From: Sphingomonas insulae | GTDB taxonomy: Bacteria; Pseudomonadota; Alphaproteobacteria; Sphingomonadales; Sphingomonadaceae | Direction: 5' to 3' | Assembly: GCF_010450875.1 (NCBI RefSeq) | Contig: NZ_CP048420.1 | Location: 1-64,000 of the forward strand | Length of the DNA stretch: 64,000 bases | Shown here: piece by piece, positions 8,631 to 17,562 of the stretch | Layout of the letters: the number at the start of each line of letters is the position of its first letter | Numbering within the stretch: position 1 is the first letter of the stretch | Notes under the pieces: model-generated | Database searches by the model: none | What the model saw: the letters and a program-made list of their open reading frames with translations, nothing else | Told to the model about the DNA's origin: nothing | Made by a program: the position numbers and the translations under genes

Positions 8631-9106
8631 GGGGCGGCAAGACGGATCGCGTCCTCACCTGCTTCCGCATCGGCGACCCCGATGGCGCGCACCCGATCTA
8701 CGACAGCGAGGGCGCCCGGCTGTATCCCGGCCGCTGGAATACGCCGGCGAGCCCGGTCATCTATACGTCCGAACATTATTCGACCGCGATGCTGGAGAAA
8801 CTGGTCCACGCCAACAGCGTGCTGCCGCCCAACCAGCATTACATCCGCATCACCATCCCCAACGGCACCAGTTACGAGATATTTCGCGCGCCCGCGCATC
8901 CCGGCTGGGACGGCAAGGACGAGGGGATCTGCAAGGCGTTCGGCGCCGCCTGGCATGAGGAGGCGCGCACCGCCCTGCTGCTGGTCCCCTCGATCCCGGC
9001 CCGGCTGGAACGCAACATCCTCATCAACCCACGCCACCCGGATGCAGGCGGCATCACCTGGGAACTGCCCGAACCGATCTGGTGGGACGAACGCCTGTAC
9101 GGTTGA
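8627..9106 (+). CDS. RES-domain toxin (NAD+-degrading type)
   Basis: 159 residues with a full RES domain: R14 in CFRIGD, YPGRWNTPASPVIYTSE (R36, Y46), and E57 in YSTAMLEKLVH. Characterised RES toxins (MbcT, Res of Pseudomonas/Photorhabdus) deplete cellular NAD+. It is coupled to the antitoxin by a 4-bp overlap. Lying next to the replication origin, the pair probably stabilises the replicon. All expected segments are present, so it looks intact. Confidence 0.88.
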   Translation: MRGGKTDRVLTCFRIGDPDGAHPIYDSEGARLYPGRWNTPASPVIYTSEHYSTAMLEKLVHANSVLPPNQHYIRITIPNGTSYEIFRAPAHPGWDGKDEGICKAFGAAWHEEARTALLLVPSIPARLERNILINPRHPDAGGITWELPEPIWWDERLYG

Positions 9107-9152
9107 GGGGCTCGCTTTCCTTCGTGTCTTGCGTGCCGCTGCAGCCTGCACC

Positions 9153-9174
9153 GGTTTTCCGTGTCAAAGCACGA
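9153..9174 (+). repeat. Iteron 1 upstream of repA
   Basis: 22-bp copy with core TTTTCCGTGT-C-AAAGCACGA, matching the copy after repA except for one base (C for G). Such direct repeats are binding sites for plasmid initiator proteins. Confidence 0.75.
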
Positions 9175-9213
9175 ATGTCGGGAGACCATGCACGGGCCAA
9201 TGCAGATACCGGT

Positions 9214-9235
9214 CCATTTTCCGCGTTAAAGCAGG
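9214..9235 (+). repeat. Iteron 2, degenerate
   Basis: A diverged copy with ATTTTCCGCGTTAAAGCA at the same orientation as iteron 1. It keeps the TTTTCCG and AAAGCA blocks. Confidence 0.55.
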
Positions 9236-9313
9236 CGCAATGCGAGGAATGGCCGCGTAAACGCACCGGGACTCGCCATGTTCGGGCAACGGCGACGGGG
9301 TCCCCACTAATAC

Positions 9314-9335
9314 TCGTGCTTTCACACGGATAACC
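9314..9335 (-). repeat. Iteron 3, inverted
   Basis: Reverse-orientation copy: TCGTGCTTTCACACGG followed by ATAACC. Read on the minus strand it is almost identical to the iteron after repA. It lies 72 bp before repA and so could be an operator for repA autoregulation. Confidence 0.7.
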
Positions 9336-9406
9336 CCTTCGCGAATGCGCGATGGCTGGACAACCCGCATCCTTCCCCACAATCTGGCGCTCTGCTTGAA
9401 CGCAAC

Positions 9407-10297
9407 GTGGGCATGTCCAGAATCTCGATCAAACAAGACGACCTGTTCCCGTTGGATAGCCCCCTGTACGGGGACGTCCAGGGCGAGCGCACGGTTGCCG
9501 AATTCCCCTTCTTCTCGCTGTCGAAGAAGGCGCAGATGACGCCGATGGTCTTCGAAAGCGGCGATGCCCGGATCGAGATCAATCCCAGCAAGACCGGCGT
9601 GGCGACGATCTACGACAAGGAAATCCTGCTCTATATCGCCAGCCTGATGGCGGACCGCATGGAGGCAGGCGACGTCGTCGATCGCGTCTGGAGCTTCACT
9701 GCCAACGATCTGTTCCGCGTCACCGGTACCAATGCGTCGGCGCGCTCCTACAGTTCGCTGAAGGCGTCGCTGAACCGGCTGCAGGGCACGCAGATCATCA
9801 CCAACATCGAAACGGGCGGCGAAGGGTCCGATAGCGCCTTTTCGTGGCTGCTGAAGGCCGACATCAAATATGTGAAGCTTCCCAGCGGCGAACGCCGGGT
9901 CAAGCGGATCGAGGTGATGGTGTGCGACTGGCTGCACCGCGCCATCCTGACCGATCGCCGCATCGCCGCCTATCACCTCGACTTCTTCAAGCTCGCGCCG
10001 ATCGAACGCCGATTGTACGAGCTCGCCAAGTTCAACTGCGGCGACAGCGGCGGTTTCGAGGTCGATCTCAACGTGTTGGCGGAACGCGTCGGCTGCGCTT
10101 CGGACAAGCGCGGCCTCGAATATTTCAAGAAGCAGCTGCGGGATGTCGCCGAGCAGGATTCGCTGCCCGAATATGTCGTGACGCTGGCCGAAGAGAAGAT
10201 CCCCTCGCCGCGCGGAGGCCGTCCACGGATCAAGACCGTCGTCTCGCTCAGGGCACGGCAGGATCTATCGGAACAGGCGCTGCCCAGCCCCGACTGA
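9407..10297 (+). CDS. repA: Replication initiator protein (RPA/RepA family)
   Basis: 296 residues, the usual size of the RPA-type initiators of alphaproteobacterial plasmids. Recognisable blocks are the N-terminal PFFSLSKKAQMTPMVFESGD, YDKEILLYIASLMADRM, the winged-helix part FTANDLFRVTGTNASARSY, and RRLYELAKFNCG. It should bind the flanking iterons and open the origin. Iterons lie on both sides (9153-9335 and 10303-10490), which supports the role directly. It may repress itself through the inverted copy upstream. Confidence 0.88.
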   Translation: MGMSRISIKQDDLFPLDSPLYGDVQGERTVAEFPFFSLSKKAQMTPMVFESGDARIEINPSKTGVATIYDKEILLYIASLMADRMEAGDVVDRVWSFTANDLFRVTGTNASARSYSSLKASLNRLQGTQIITNIETGGEGSDSAFSWLLKADIKYVKLPSGERRVKRIEVMVCDWLHRAILTDRRIAAYHLDFFKLAPIERRLYELAKFNCGDSGGFEVDLNVLAERVGCASDKRGLEYFKKQLRDVAEQDSLPEYVVTLAEEKIPSPRGGRPRIKTVVSLRARQDLSEQALPSPD

Positions 10298-10302
10298 CCC
10301 AC

Positions 10303-10324
10303 GGTTTTCCGTGTGAAAGCACGA
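10303..10324 (+). repeat. Iteron 4, downstream of repA
   Basis: The 22-bp reference copy, with TTTTCCGTGTGAAAGCACGA at its core, starting 6 bp after the repA stop codon. Confidence 0.75.
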
Positions 10325-10436
10325 GAAACACCGTCCTGCGCGTCGCGCCACCGCTTATGAGCTGACGAGCGGCCGTCGATCGGTCGGCATCAGGTGGATC
10401 GCGCCTCTATCCTGACCGACGAACAGGCCCGCCGGG

Positions 10437-10458
10437 GGTTTTCCGTGTGATCACACGA
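10437..10458 (+). repeat. Iteron 5 with internal palindrome
   Basis: TTTTCCGTGTGATCACACGA. Unlike the other copies its second half is fully symmetric, giving a 14-bp perfect palindrome (10444-10457). A partial sixth copy (GAACACACGA) ends at 10490. Confidence 0.7.
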
Positions 10459-10741
10459 ATCTTCGTCGGGTTTGCCCGGTGAACACACGATTCACATGGC
10501 TTGAGGGGATTTCGCCGGTCGGCAATCGTGGCCTGCCCGAATCGGGACCGGTGCGCCGTCGCCCGCAGCTGCGGACGGGGACGATCATGAGCGGTTCGGG
10601 CTCACCCTTGGCGAACAAGGATGCAGAGCGATGGCATGCCCACATCGGGCGATGCCGGCATGGGCATTCGTGTTCCGCAAGCGGTCGCACAGGCCGGCAA
10701 GGGTGATGGAGGTGCAAACGGGGACGGTCATGAACGGATAA

Positions 10742-10765
10742 AGAAAACCCGGCTCGAAAGCCGGG
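10742..10765 (-). terminator. Rho-independent terminator for a leftward transcript
   Basis: A 7-bp GC stem (CCCGGCT / AGCCGGG) with a 4-base loop, followed on the minus strand by TTTTCTT. No protein gene is visible on the minus strand upstream of it before 11954, so it may end a small RNA. Confidence 0.6.
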
Positions 10766-10923
10766 CATTCAGTGAGCTGTATTCTGGCACACGCCGGCAA
10801 GCGTGCACGATCGTCCACAACGGTCCGTCAGATAGCCGTTTTCGGTAGCTTCCGCAAGAATGCGCGTTTCGCGCCAAGGATAGTCTTTGCCCGTTCGAAT
10901 GGCCCCAGGATCGGGGACGAACG

Positions 10924-11757
10924 ATGGCGGTGATAACGGTTGGAGCAGCCTCGCTCCAGGCGCTCGGGGTCCTGCGCCCGGGACGAAAGGCACGGTCCGG
11001 GGCGACGCATTGCACCGGCGCGCCGGTGTTGCGCGACAGTGTCGAGGCGGGGACGTTCGAGGAGGTCTTCTTCGCGGCCCCGGCCAAGGGGGAAACCGAC
11101 ACCATCCTGCGTGCCGCACGCCGCGCGCGCGACGCCGGCAGGCGGTTGCGGCGCGATGTGCGGGTCGAGGGGCGATCCCTGACAGGTCTGGAAGGACAGC
11201 TGGCAGCGCTGACCGATGGTGCGGTCCGCGTGCTGGAGGAGATCCTGACGCTCGCCCGGCTCAATGCCGGACGCGTCTACCCGACCTACGACTATCTCGC
11301 CGAGGCGACGAGCCTGGGGCGTGCGACCGTCGCACGCGCGCTCCATGTCCTGGACGCCATCGGCTTCATCGTCCGGCAACGCCGGTTCAAGCGGGTCGAG
11401 GCGCAGGGCCCCGGGCCACGTTACGAGCAGACGTCGAACGTCTATCGCGCCTGTCTCCCCGCCGGCATCCTGCGCTATCTGCCGCGCTGGATGCGCCCGG
11501 CGCCGCTGCCCGACGACATGCTCCAGCGCGAGGCTGACCGGATCGAGGACACCCGGGCGATGCTGGCGGGGCTCGGCTGTCGCGACCTTGCCCGCGCGGT
11601 GATCGTCGACGGCCCGCTCGCAAAGGTGCTCGCCAAATTCGGGGCTGTCATAGACGAGCGTGAACGCGAGTATCATGATGATCCGCAACCGCTCACGGAT
11701 TCCTCTCATTCGCTGCCCAAAAGAGTTGGCCTAGCCGGCCAACACTCCCTCGCCTGA
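10924..11757 (+). CDS. Winged-helix protein of plasmid replication region
   Basis: 277 residues. The central part (DGAVRVLEEILTLARLN, YPTYDYLAEATSLGRATVAR, ALHVLDAIGFIVRQRRFKRV) is a clear winged helix-turn-helix. The remaining regions have no recognised domain. Similar proteins sit near replication genes on sphingomonad plasmids, where they are called helix-turn-helix or replication-associated; that is recollection, not a search. It may regulate replication or act as an accessory initiator. The stop codon lies in the loop of an inverted repeat. Confidence 0.65.
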   Translation: MAVITVGAASLQALGVLRPGRKARSGATHCTGAPVLRDSVEAGTFEEVFFAAPAKGETDTILRAARRARDAGRRLRRDVRVEGRSLTGLEGQLAALTDGAVRVLEEILTLARLNAGRVYPTYDYLAEATSLGRATVARALHVLDAIGFIVRQRRFKRVEAQGPGPRYEQTSNVYRACLPAGILRYLPRWMRPAPLPDDMLQREADRIEDTRAMLAGLGCRDLARAVIVDGPLAKVLAKFGAVIDEREREYHDDPQPLTDSSHSLPKRVGLAGQHSLA

Positions 11758-11769
11758 CGGCTAGGCCAA
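11726..11769. repeat. 12-bp perfect inverted repeat around a stop codon
   Basis: Arms TTGGCCTAGCCG (11726-11737) and its exact complement (11758-11769) flank a 20-base loop that contains the stop codon of the winged-helix gene. There is no T-run after it. It may be a protein-binding site, an RNA hairpin or part of a repeat family. Confidence 0.6.
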
Positions 11770-11774
11770 CCGCA

Positions 11775-11954
11775 ATGCACGAAACAACACAACCGACACC
11801 GCAAAACCAACCGACAGGAGTGCCGGCTACGCCGTCACATGCTCCCGAGAGGAGCACGCGGTTTCTGCTGGATGAAAAGGCGACCGTCGCCGTCGTTGAT
11901 CGGTCGGCATCGGGACAAGGGCATCAGCGGTTTGCCGATCCCTTAGTCGGGTAA
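11775..11954 (+). CDS. Possible 59-residue hypothetical protein
   Basis: A frame starting 18 bp after the winged-helix gene (MHETTQPTPQNQPTGVPATP, then STRFLLDEKATVAVVD). The N-terminal third is polar and disordered-looking, the middle more ordered. No good ribosome-binding site is seen. Confidence 0.35.
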   Translation: MHETTQPTPQNQPTGVPATPSHAPERSTRFLLDEKATVAVVDRSASGQGHQRFADPLVG

Positions 11955-11968
11955 CGCCGCGCCCGTCC

Positions 11969-13141
11969 TCAGCGCGGCGTCAGTTCCACCAATGCCCCGC
12001 CATCACCGTCGCGCAGCACCCAGAGCGAGCCGTTCGGCCCCTCCTCGACCTCGCGGGTACGCGCGCCCAGATTGATGCGGGCGACCTCGCTGGCGGTGTT
12101 GCCCGCCACGCGGACGCGGACGATGCCCTGCTGCGCGAGGCCGGCGAGCAGGAAGTCGCCGGTCCACCCCGCAAACGCCGTGCCGCGATACTGGATCATG
12201 CCGCCCGGCGCGATCACCGGCGTCCAGCTGACCAGCGGCGCGGTATAGGCGGTGTTGGTGCTGTGCCGCGGGATCTTCGATCCGTCGTAATTGTCGCCCT
12301 CCGACACGCGCGGCCAGCCGTAGTTTTTGCCCGCCTCGATCAGGTTGAATTCGTCGCCGCCCGCCGGCCCCATCTCGGATTCGAACAATCGCCCGTCGCT
12401 GGCGAAGACCAGGCCGTACGGGTTGCGATGGCCCAGCGACCAGATCTCCGGCTTGGCGCTGGCGGTGGTGGCGAAGGGATTGCCTGCCGCGGCGCTGCCG
12501 TCGAGGTTGATCCGCACGATCTTGCCCAGCGTTCCCGACAGATCCTGTGCCGGCGTCCCCTGCTGGCGCTCGCCGCTGCTGATGAACAGCGTCCGTCCGT
12601 CCGGCGCAAAGGCGAGCCGTGCGCCGAGCTGGCCGCCGGTGGTCGCCGGTGTCGCGCGCCAGATCACGGCCACGTTATCGAGCCGCGGCGTACCGGTCGT
12701 GGTCAGCGTCGCGCGGGCGACGGCGAGCTGCTGGCCGCCGGTCGCCGGCTCGGCATAGCTGATCCAGATGCGCGCATTGGTCGAAAAGGCGGGATCGAGC
12801 ACGACGTCCTGCAACCCCAATTGTCCCGAATAGGTGACGCGCGGCACGTTTGCGACCGGCGTCTTCGCGCCCGCCTGCGTCACCAGTTGCAGGCTGCCCG
12901 GCTTTTCGGTGACAAGCATGCGCCCATCGGGCAGGAACACCATCGCCCAGGGATTGTCGAAGCTCGCGACGACGCGTTGGTTCACCGCGGTGACGGTCGG
13001 TGTCGCTGTGGCGGTGGGCGATGGCGTGGGTGTCGGCGAGACGGTCGGCGTCGGGGTCGGCGATCCGTCGCCGCCATCGTCGCCGCACGCGACCAGGATC
13101 ATCGCCAGGGCGATCGGAAGAACCGGCTTTGTCCGCATCAT
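11969..13141 (-). CDS. PQQ-dependent sugar (glucose/sorbosone) dehydrogenase, lipoprotein
   Basis: About 390 residues from MMRTKPVLPIALAM. A lipobox ILVAC is followed by a threonine/proline repeat linker of about 25 residues, then a six-bladed beta-propeller of the soluble glucose dehydrogenase type: NPWAMVFLPDGRMLVTEKPG, GARLAFAPDGRTLFISSGER, LGHRNPYGLVFASDG, SEMGPAGGDEFNLIEAGKNY and APGGMIQYRG. These enzymes oxidise sugars in the periplasm using PQQ. The upstream in-frame ATG at 13237 lacks a signal and is rejected. It is divergent from the TonB receptor. Confidence 0.88.
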   Translation of the reverse strand: MMRTKPVLPIALAMILVACGDDGGDGSPTPTPTVSPTPTPSPTATATPTVTAVNQRVVASFDNPWAMVFLPDGRMLVTEKPGSLQLVTQAGAKTPVANVPRVTYSGQLGLQDVVLDPAFSTNARIWISYAEPATGGQQLAVARATLTTTGTPRLDNVAVIWRATPATTGGQLGARLAFAPDGRTLFISSGERQQGTPAQDLSGTLGKIVRINLDGSAAAGNPFATTASAKPEIWSLGHRNPYGLVFASDGRLFESEMGPAGGDEFNLIEAGKNYGWPRVSEGDNYDGSKIPRHSTNTAYTAPLVSWTPVIAPGGMIQYRGTAFAGWTGDFLLAGLAQQGIVRVRVAGNTASEVARINLGARTREVEEGPNGSLWVLRDGDGGALVELTPR

Positions 13142-13418
13142 GAGACGCTCCTCGCCCACGCATACGCGCACGGGACGATCGACCAACGTCCGGTAGCGTG
13201 AGAGGATGCGCGGCGAAGAGGGTGACTGCGGCGTCAACCATCCAGGCCGCGAATGCAGCTGCCGGCGTCCTGCCGTCCGTGACGACCGCCCCGCGGTCGC
13301 GGATCGCTGTCACCGTTTCGTCACCGTAATCGCACCCTGGCGTAACAAACCCCCGCCAGGGCAGCGACGAACGACCGGTGCGGAGAGCATCGGCGCTACA
13401 CGGCTCAGGGGGAGCATC

Positions 13419-16234
13419 ATGCACGTCCATCGTTTCGCCATCCGCGGCTTTGCGGGGGCTTCGCTCATCGCACTCGCCGTCTCGAGTGTGCCGGCATGCG
13501 CCGCGCCCCGTCCGGTGACCGACGCCCCCTCCCCGCCGGGGCGGCGGCACCGGGGCCGACCGTATCGGGGCGCGTCTACGATGCGACCGGCGTCGCGCTG
13601 CCGGGCGCGCGCATCGTCGTCGAGGCGACCGGACTGGAAACGACCACCAACCTGCAGGGTGAGTTCACCATCGCCGCGCCCGATGCGACCGGCGATGTCG
13701 TGCTACTGATCGATTATCTCGGCCGGCCACGGGCGACGCGGACCATCGCCGCGGCCGAGCGTGGCCGCGACGTGTCGTTCACGCTGCCGGCCGCGGGCGA
13801 GAATGCCGATGGTTCGGGGACGGACATCGTCGTCACCGGCGCCTCGCTGCTCGACAACACCGCACGCGCGCTCAACCAGCAGCGTTCGGCGGACAATACG
13901 ATCACCGTCATCTCGGCGGACGCGATCGGCCGTTTCCCCGATCCCAACATCGCCGAGGCGCTGCAGCGCGCGCCGGGCGTCGGCATCGAGCGCGACCAGG
14001 GCGAAGGCCGCTACATCAACGTGCGGGGCGCACCATCGGAATTTAGCGCGATCTCGGTCGACGGTATCCAGATTCCCTCGGTCGACCCCACCACGCGGGC
14101 CGTGGACCTCGACACGCTGCCGTCGGACATCGTCGCCAATCTGGAAGTGACCAAGTCGCTGCTGCCCTATCAGGATGCGGATTCGATCGCCGGCGCGGTC
14201 AACATCACGACGCGCTCGCCGTTCGATCGCAAGGGCTTCGCGCTGACCGGCATGGCGGGCGCCAGCTACAACCAGTTCGGCAAGGGTAGCGATTATCGCG
14301 GCTCGGGTGCGATCAGCGATACCTTCGGTGCCGATCGCCAGTTCGGCCTGCTGCTGTCGGGCAGCTATTCGCGTACCCATCGCCGCCCCGACAATGTCGA
14401 GAATACGTGGAGCGCGACACCCGCCGGGCTGCGCGTCACCGAAACCCTGTTCAAGGATTACGACACCAAGCGCACGCGGATGGCCGGCACCGGCGCGTTC
14501 GAATGGCGCCCGTCCGATGCGACGCGGGTCTGGGTGCGCGGCACCTATGCCCGGTTTGAGGACGACGAATTCCGCGACCGGATCGGCATCCTGTGGAGCG
14601 AGGGGACGTTGCAATCGGGATCGACCGATCGCGCCGCGACCTACACCAACACGCGTATCGAAAAGCAGGTGCGCCACAGGAAGCAGATCAACGAGATCTG
14701 GACCGCGACCGTCGGTTTCGAACAGCGACTGGGCGAAGGCACGATCCGCGGCGACGTCGCCTATAGCGAAAGTTCGCAGACCTATCCGCGCCGCGACGAA
14801 CTGCTGTTCCGCTCGTCGCTGCGGCCGACGCTCTCCTACAATTTCGCCAATGCGAACCTGCCGACCTATTCGCTGTTCACCACCAACGAACACCTCCAGA
14901 CCGGCACCTATGCGTTCCGCGAGAACACCTATCGGTCGAACACGACGAAGAACGACGAACTGACCGCCGCCATCCGCATGGACCTGCCGGCGAACGAGAC
15001 GATCACGCTGTCGAGCGGCGGCAAGTATCGCGAACGCCACATCAGCGCCGACGAGGAGCGGTTCCGCGACCGGCGTGCGTCCGCCGCGCCCAGCCAGACG
15101 CTCGCCGGCTTCCTGTCGGACGAGGAGTCGCGCAACTTCGACTATAACCTCGGCAATCGCATCGATACCGGGCTCGCCGATGCCTATTTCGACGCGACCA
15201 AGGCGGCATCGGAACGCCGCCTGCCGCAGTCACTGACCGCCGACTACACCGCCGAGGAGCAGATCCTCGGCATGTTCGGCATGGCGAAATACATGAAGGA
15301 CGGCACCACGCTGATCGCCGGCCTGCGCGTCGAGACGACCAACTTCAAAAGCCAGGCGCCGGTCGTGTCGCGCACCGGCGTGGTCAGCATGGCCTCGGGC
15401 AAGAGCGGCTATGTCGACTTCTTCCCCAACCTGACGCTACGCCAGGCGTTCACCCCCAATGTGATCCTGCGCGCGGCGCTGAGCCGGGCGATCAACCGCC
15501 CGAACTTCCCGCAGCTCGCCCCGCGCGTGCTCGAGACGACCGAGGGCAATACCGTACGCGTCGAATTCGGCGCGCCGGGGCTCGATCCGACGCTGTCGAA
15601 CAACGTCGACGCGGGCCTCGAATATTACATCCGGCCGCTCGGCGTGATTTCGGTCAACGGCTTCTACAAGGACCTGACCGATTACCGCTACACGGTGAAC
15701 AGCACCGGCGTGTACCAGGGCCTGCCGGCGATCTTCAGCCGCCCGGTCAACGCGCGCCAGGGCAAGCTGTACGGGGTCGAGGTCAACTGGCAGCAGCAAC
15801 TGTCATTCCTGCCCGGTCTGCTCGGCGGCTTCGGCGTGTTCGCAAACTACACCTACACCCGCGGCGATGCCCAGTTCGACGCCGCCTACGCCGGGCGCAG
15901 TCGCTTCGCGCTGCCCGGCCAGTCGAAGCACATGTGGAACGCCAGCGTCTTCTACGAACGCGGGCCGGTGAACCTGCGCGTCGCCTATACCAAGCGCAGC
16001 GATTACCTCGACGAGATCAACGCCGACAACCCCGCGCTCGATCTGTATTGGGAGGGGCGCGGCCAGCTCGACGTCACCGGCAGTGTGCAGCTGATGAAGG
16101 GCATCAACCTGTTCGCCGAGGGCAAGAACCTCACCAACACCGCCGGCGTCCGCTATTTTGGTGAGCGCTACCGCGTCTACGAATATGAGAAGTTCGGCTA
16201 CACGCTGTTCGGCGGTGTGCGGGTGAAGCTGTGA
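13419..16234 (+). CDS. TonB-dependent receptor, apparently split by a one-base frameshift
   Basis: An outer-membrane receptor of the Xanthomonas/Caulobacter class. The main frame (from 13496, 912 residues) holds a carboxypeptidase-like regulatory domain (VSGRVYDATGVALPGARIVV), a plug (SADAIGRFPDPNIAEALQRA, INVRGAPSEFSAISVDGIQI) and a barrel ending FGYTLFGGVRVKL. The signal peptide (MHVHRFAIRGFAGASLIALA, cleavage near ACAAP) starts at 13419 in another frame. Joining the two needs one extra base around 13525-13550, where C-runs and G-runs occur. This may be a real mutation, phase variation or a sequencing error. The stop overlaps the phytase start. Confidence 0.85.
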
Positions 16235-17250
16235 GGCGCGCCCTCCCCTTCCTGCTGCTCGCCGGATGCGCCACGGTGCCGGTCGCGGCGCCGCTGGCGG
16301 ACGCACCCACCGTCGCGGCGAGCGCGGAGACCGATCCGGTCGATACCGCCGCGGATGCCGCGGACGACCCCGCGATCTGGCGCAACCCGCGTGACCCGGC
16401 GCAAAGCCTCGTCATCGGCACCGACAAGAAGGCGGGGATCCACGTATACGACCTGAAGGGCAAGCGCGTGTCCTTTACGCCGGCCGCGCGGCTCAACAAC
16501 GTTGACCTGCGCGATATTGGCGGCCGGGTGATGGTGGCAGCAAGCGATCGTGCGGACGTGGCCCAGGCGCATGTCGCGCTGTTCACGCTCGACACGTCGA
16601 CAGGTCGACTTATCGCGATGGGGCGCTATCCGGTCGGTCCCGGCGAAGCCTATGGCATGTGCCTGTGGACGCGGGCGAGGGATAAGGCGCTGTTCGGCTT
16701 CGTCGTGCTGAAGGACGGCCGCATCGACCAGGTCGCGATCGATACAAGCGGCCCCGCCCCGCGCGTCACCACGGTGCGCAGTATGAAGCTCGCCACCCAG
16801 GCCGAAGGCTGCGTCGTCGACGATCGCACGGGGCTGCTCTACGTCGCCGAAGAGGACATCGGCCTGTGGCGCTTCGCCGCGGACCCCGCCGCGCCGGTCA
16901 CTGCCACCCCGATCGCGCAGGTCGACGGAAAGACCTTGGTCGCCGACGCCGAAGGCCTCGCGCTCGCCCCGGCTGGCCGCACCGGTGGCTATCTCGTCGC
17001 CTCGAGCCAGGGCGACAATGCCTATACGCTCTACCGTCTGCCGAACGCCACCTACGCCGGCCGCTTCCGCATCGGCGGGGGCAGCATCGATGGCACCAGC
17101 GATACCGATGGCATCGAACTGGCTTTAGGCGACTTCGGCCCGGATTACCCCAAGGGACTGTTCGTCGCGCAGGACGGCGACAACGCGCCCGAAACGCAGA
17201 ACTTCAAATATGTCAGCTGGGCAAAGGTGTTGAAAGCGCTCGTCTTGTAA
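16231..17250 (+). CDS. Beta-propeller phytase, predicted lipoprotein
   Basis: 339 residues from a GTG that overlaps the receptor's TGA (GTGA), so translation is coupled. A lipobox LLLAGC sits at residues 8-13. Phytase motifs of the calcium-dependent beta-propeller family appear in order: DAADDPAIWRNP, IGTDKKAGIHVYDLKGK, AEGCVVDDRTGLLYVAEED, DAEGLALAP, ASSQGDNAYTLYR, TDGIEL and GLFVAQDGDN. The enzyme releases phosphate from phytate outside the cytoplasm. Its pairing with a TonB receptor suggests uptake of phytate or its products. Confidence 0.92.
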   Translation: MRRALPFLLLAGCATVPVAAPLADAPTVAASAETDPVDTAADAADDPAIWRNPRDPAQSLVIGTDKKAGIHVYDLKGKRVSFTPAARLNNVDLRDIGGRVMVAASDRADVAQAHVALFTLDTSTGRLIAMGRYPVGPGEAYGMCLWTRARDKALFGFVVLKDGRIDQVAIDTSGPAPRVTTVRSMKLATQAEGCVVDDRTGLLYVAEEDIGLWRFAADPAAPVTATPIAQVDGKTLVADAEGLALAPAGRTGGYLVASSQGDNAYTLYRLPNATYAGRFRIGGGSIDGTSDTDGIELALGDFGPDYPKGLFVAQDGDNAPETQNFKYVSWAKVLKALVL

Positions 17251-17539
17251 AAGTGTCGACACTTCGACACGTCGAAACGATGGGTTGATAGGCCGTTCCG
17301 ATCCGGCGCGTCGCACGCCTTCGTCGGGCGAGCAGTACCCGCACGTAGCGCAGCGCCCCTCCCTCATCGACGAAACTGCGGACTAGGGTATGCCCCTGCC
17401 AGCCGATCCGGCCCCAGCCGGTTTCGATCATCACCCGTCCGAATAGATCGCGATACGCGGCGATATGCCAGCGCCGGCGGATGTTGCGGGCGGCGTCGAT
17501 TGCGATGAGATCGACAGGCGTGAACGGCAGCGTATCCAT
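17213..17539 (-). CDS. WGR-domain protein
   Basis: 108 residues. The first ~75 match the WGR domain: RRWHIAAYRDLFGRVMIETG then WGRIGWQGHTLVRSFVDEGG. WGR domains bind nucleic acids in PARPs and bacterial regulators. The C-terminal 25 residues are low-complexity and overlap the 3' end of the phytase gene on the other strand. Its start is only 20 bp from the IS element at 17563, so the insertion has cut it from upstream sequence. Confidence 0.75.
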   Translation of the reverse strand: MDTLPFTPVDLIAIDAARNIRRRWHIAAYRDLFGRVMIETGWGRIGWQGHTLVRSFVDEGGALRYVRVLLARRRRATRRIGTAYQPIVSTCRSVDTFTRRALSTPLPS

Positions 17540-17558
17540 TGCCTGATTCTAGGCTGGG

Positions 17559-17562
17559 GCGC
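17559..17562. repeat. Left 4-bp target-site duplication (GCGC) of the IS3 element
   Basis: GCGC directly abuts the left inverted repeat. The same 4 bp follow the right end (18760-18763), matching the 4-bp duplications of IS407-group elements. Confidence 0.85.

Larger units (their letters stand above)
9107..9406. other. Origin-side region upstream of repA
   Basis: About 300 bp without a gene between the RES toxin and repA. It contains three iteron copies (listed separately) and probably the repA promoter. Confidence 0.6.
10298..10923. other. Gap of about 625 bp after repA: iterons and a leftward terminator
   Basis: No protein gene is supported. The first 190 bp hold iterons and a 14-bp perfect palindrome; a strong hairpin with a T-run on the minus strand lies at 10742-10765. 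Confidence 0.6.

Noticed and set aside
10479..10848. Short overlapping frames after repA
   Set aside because: Both strands are open by chance in GC-rich iteron DNA; no start signal or protein-like composition.
17249..17280. GTGTCGACAC-type repeats after the phytase gene, considered as partition sites
   Set aside because: They lie within the 3' end of the WGR gene and only one full palindrome (17252-17263) is present; no cluster.
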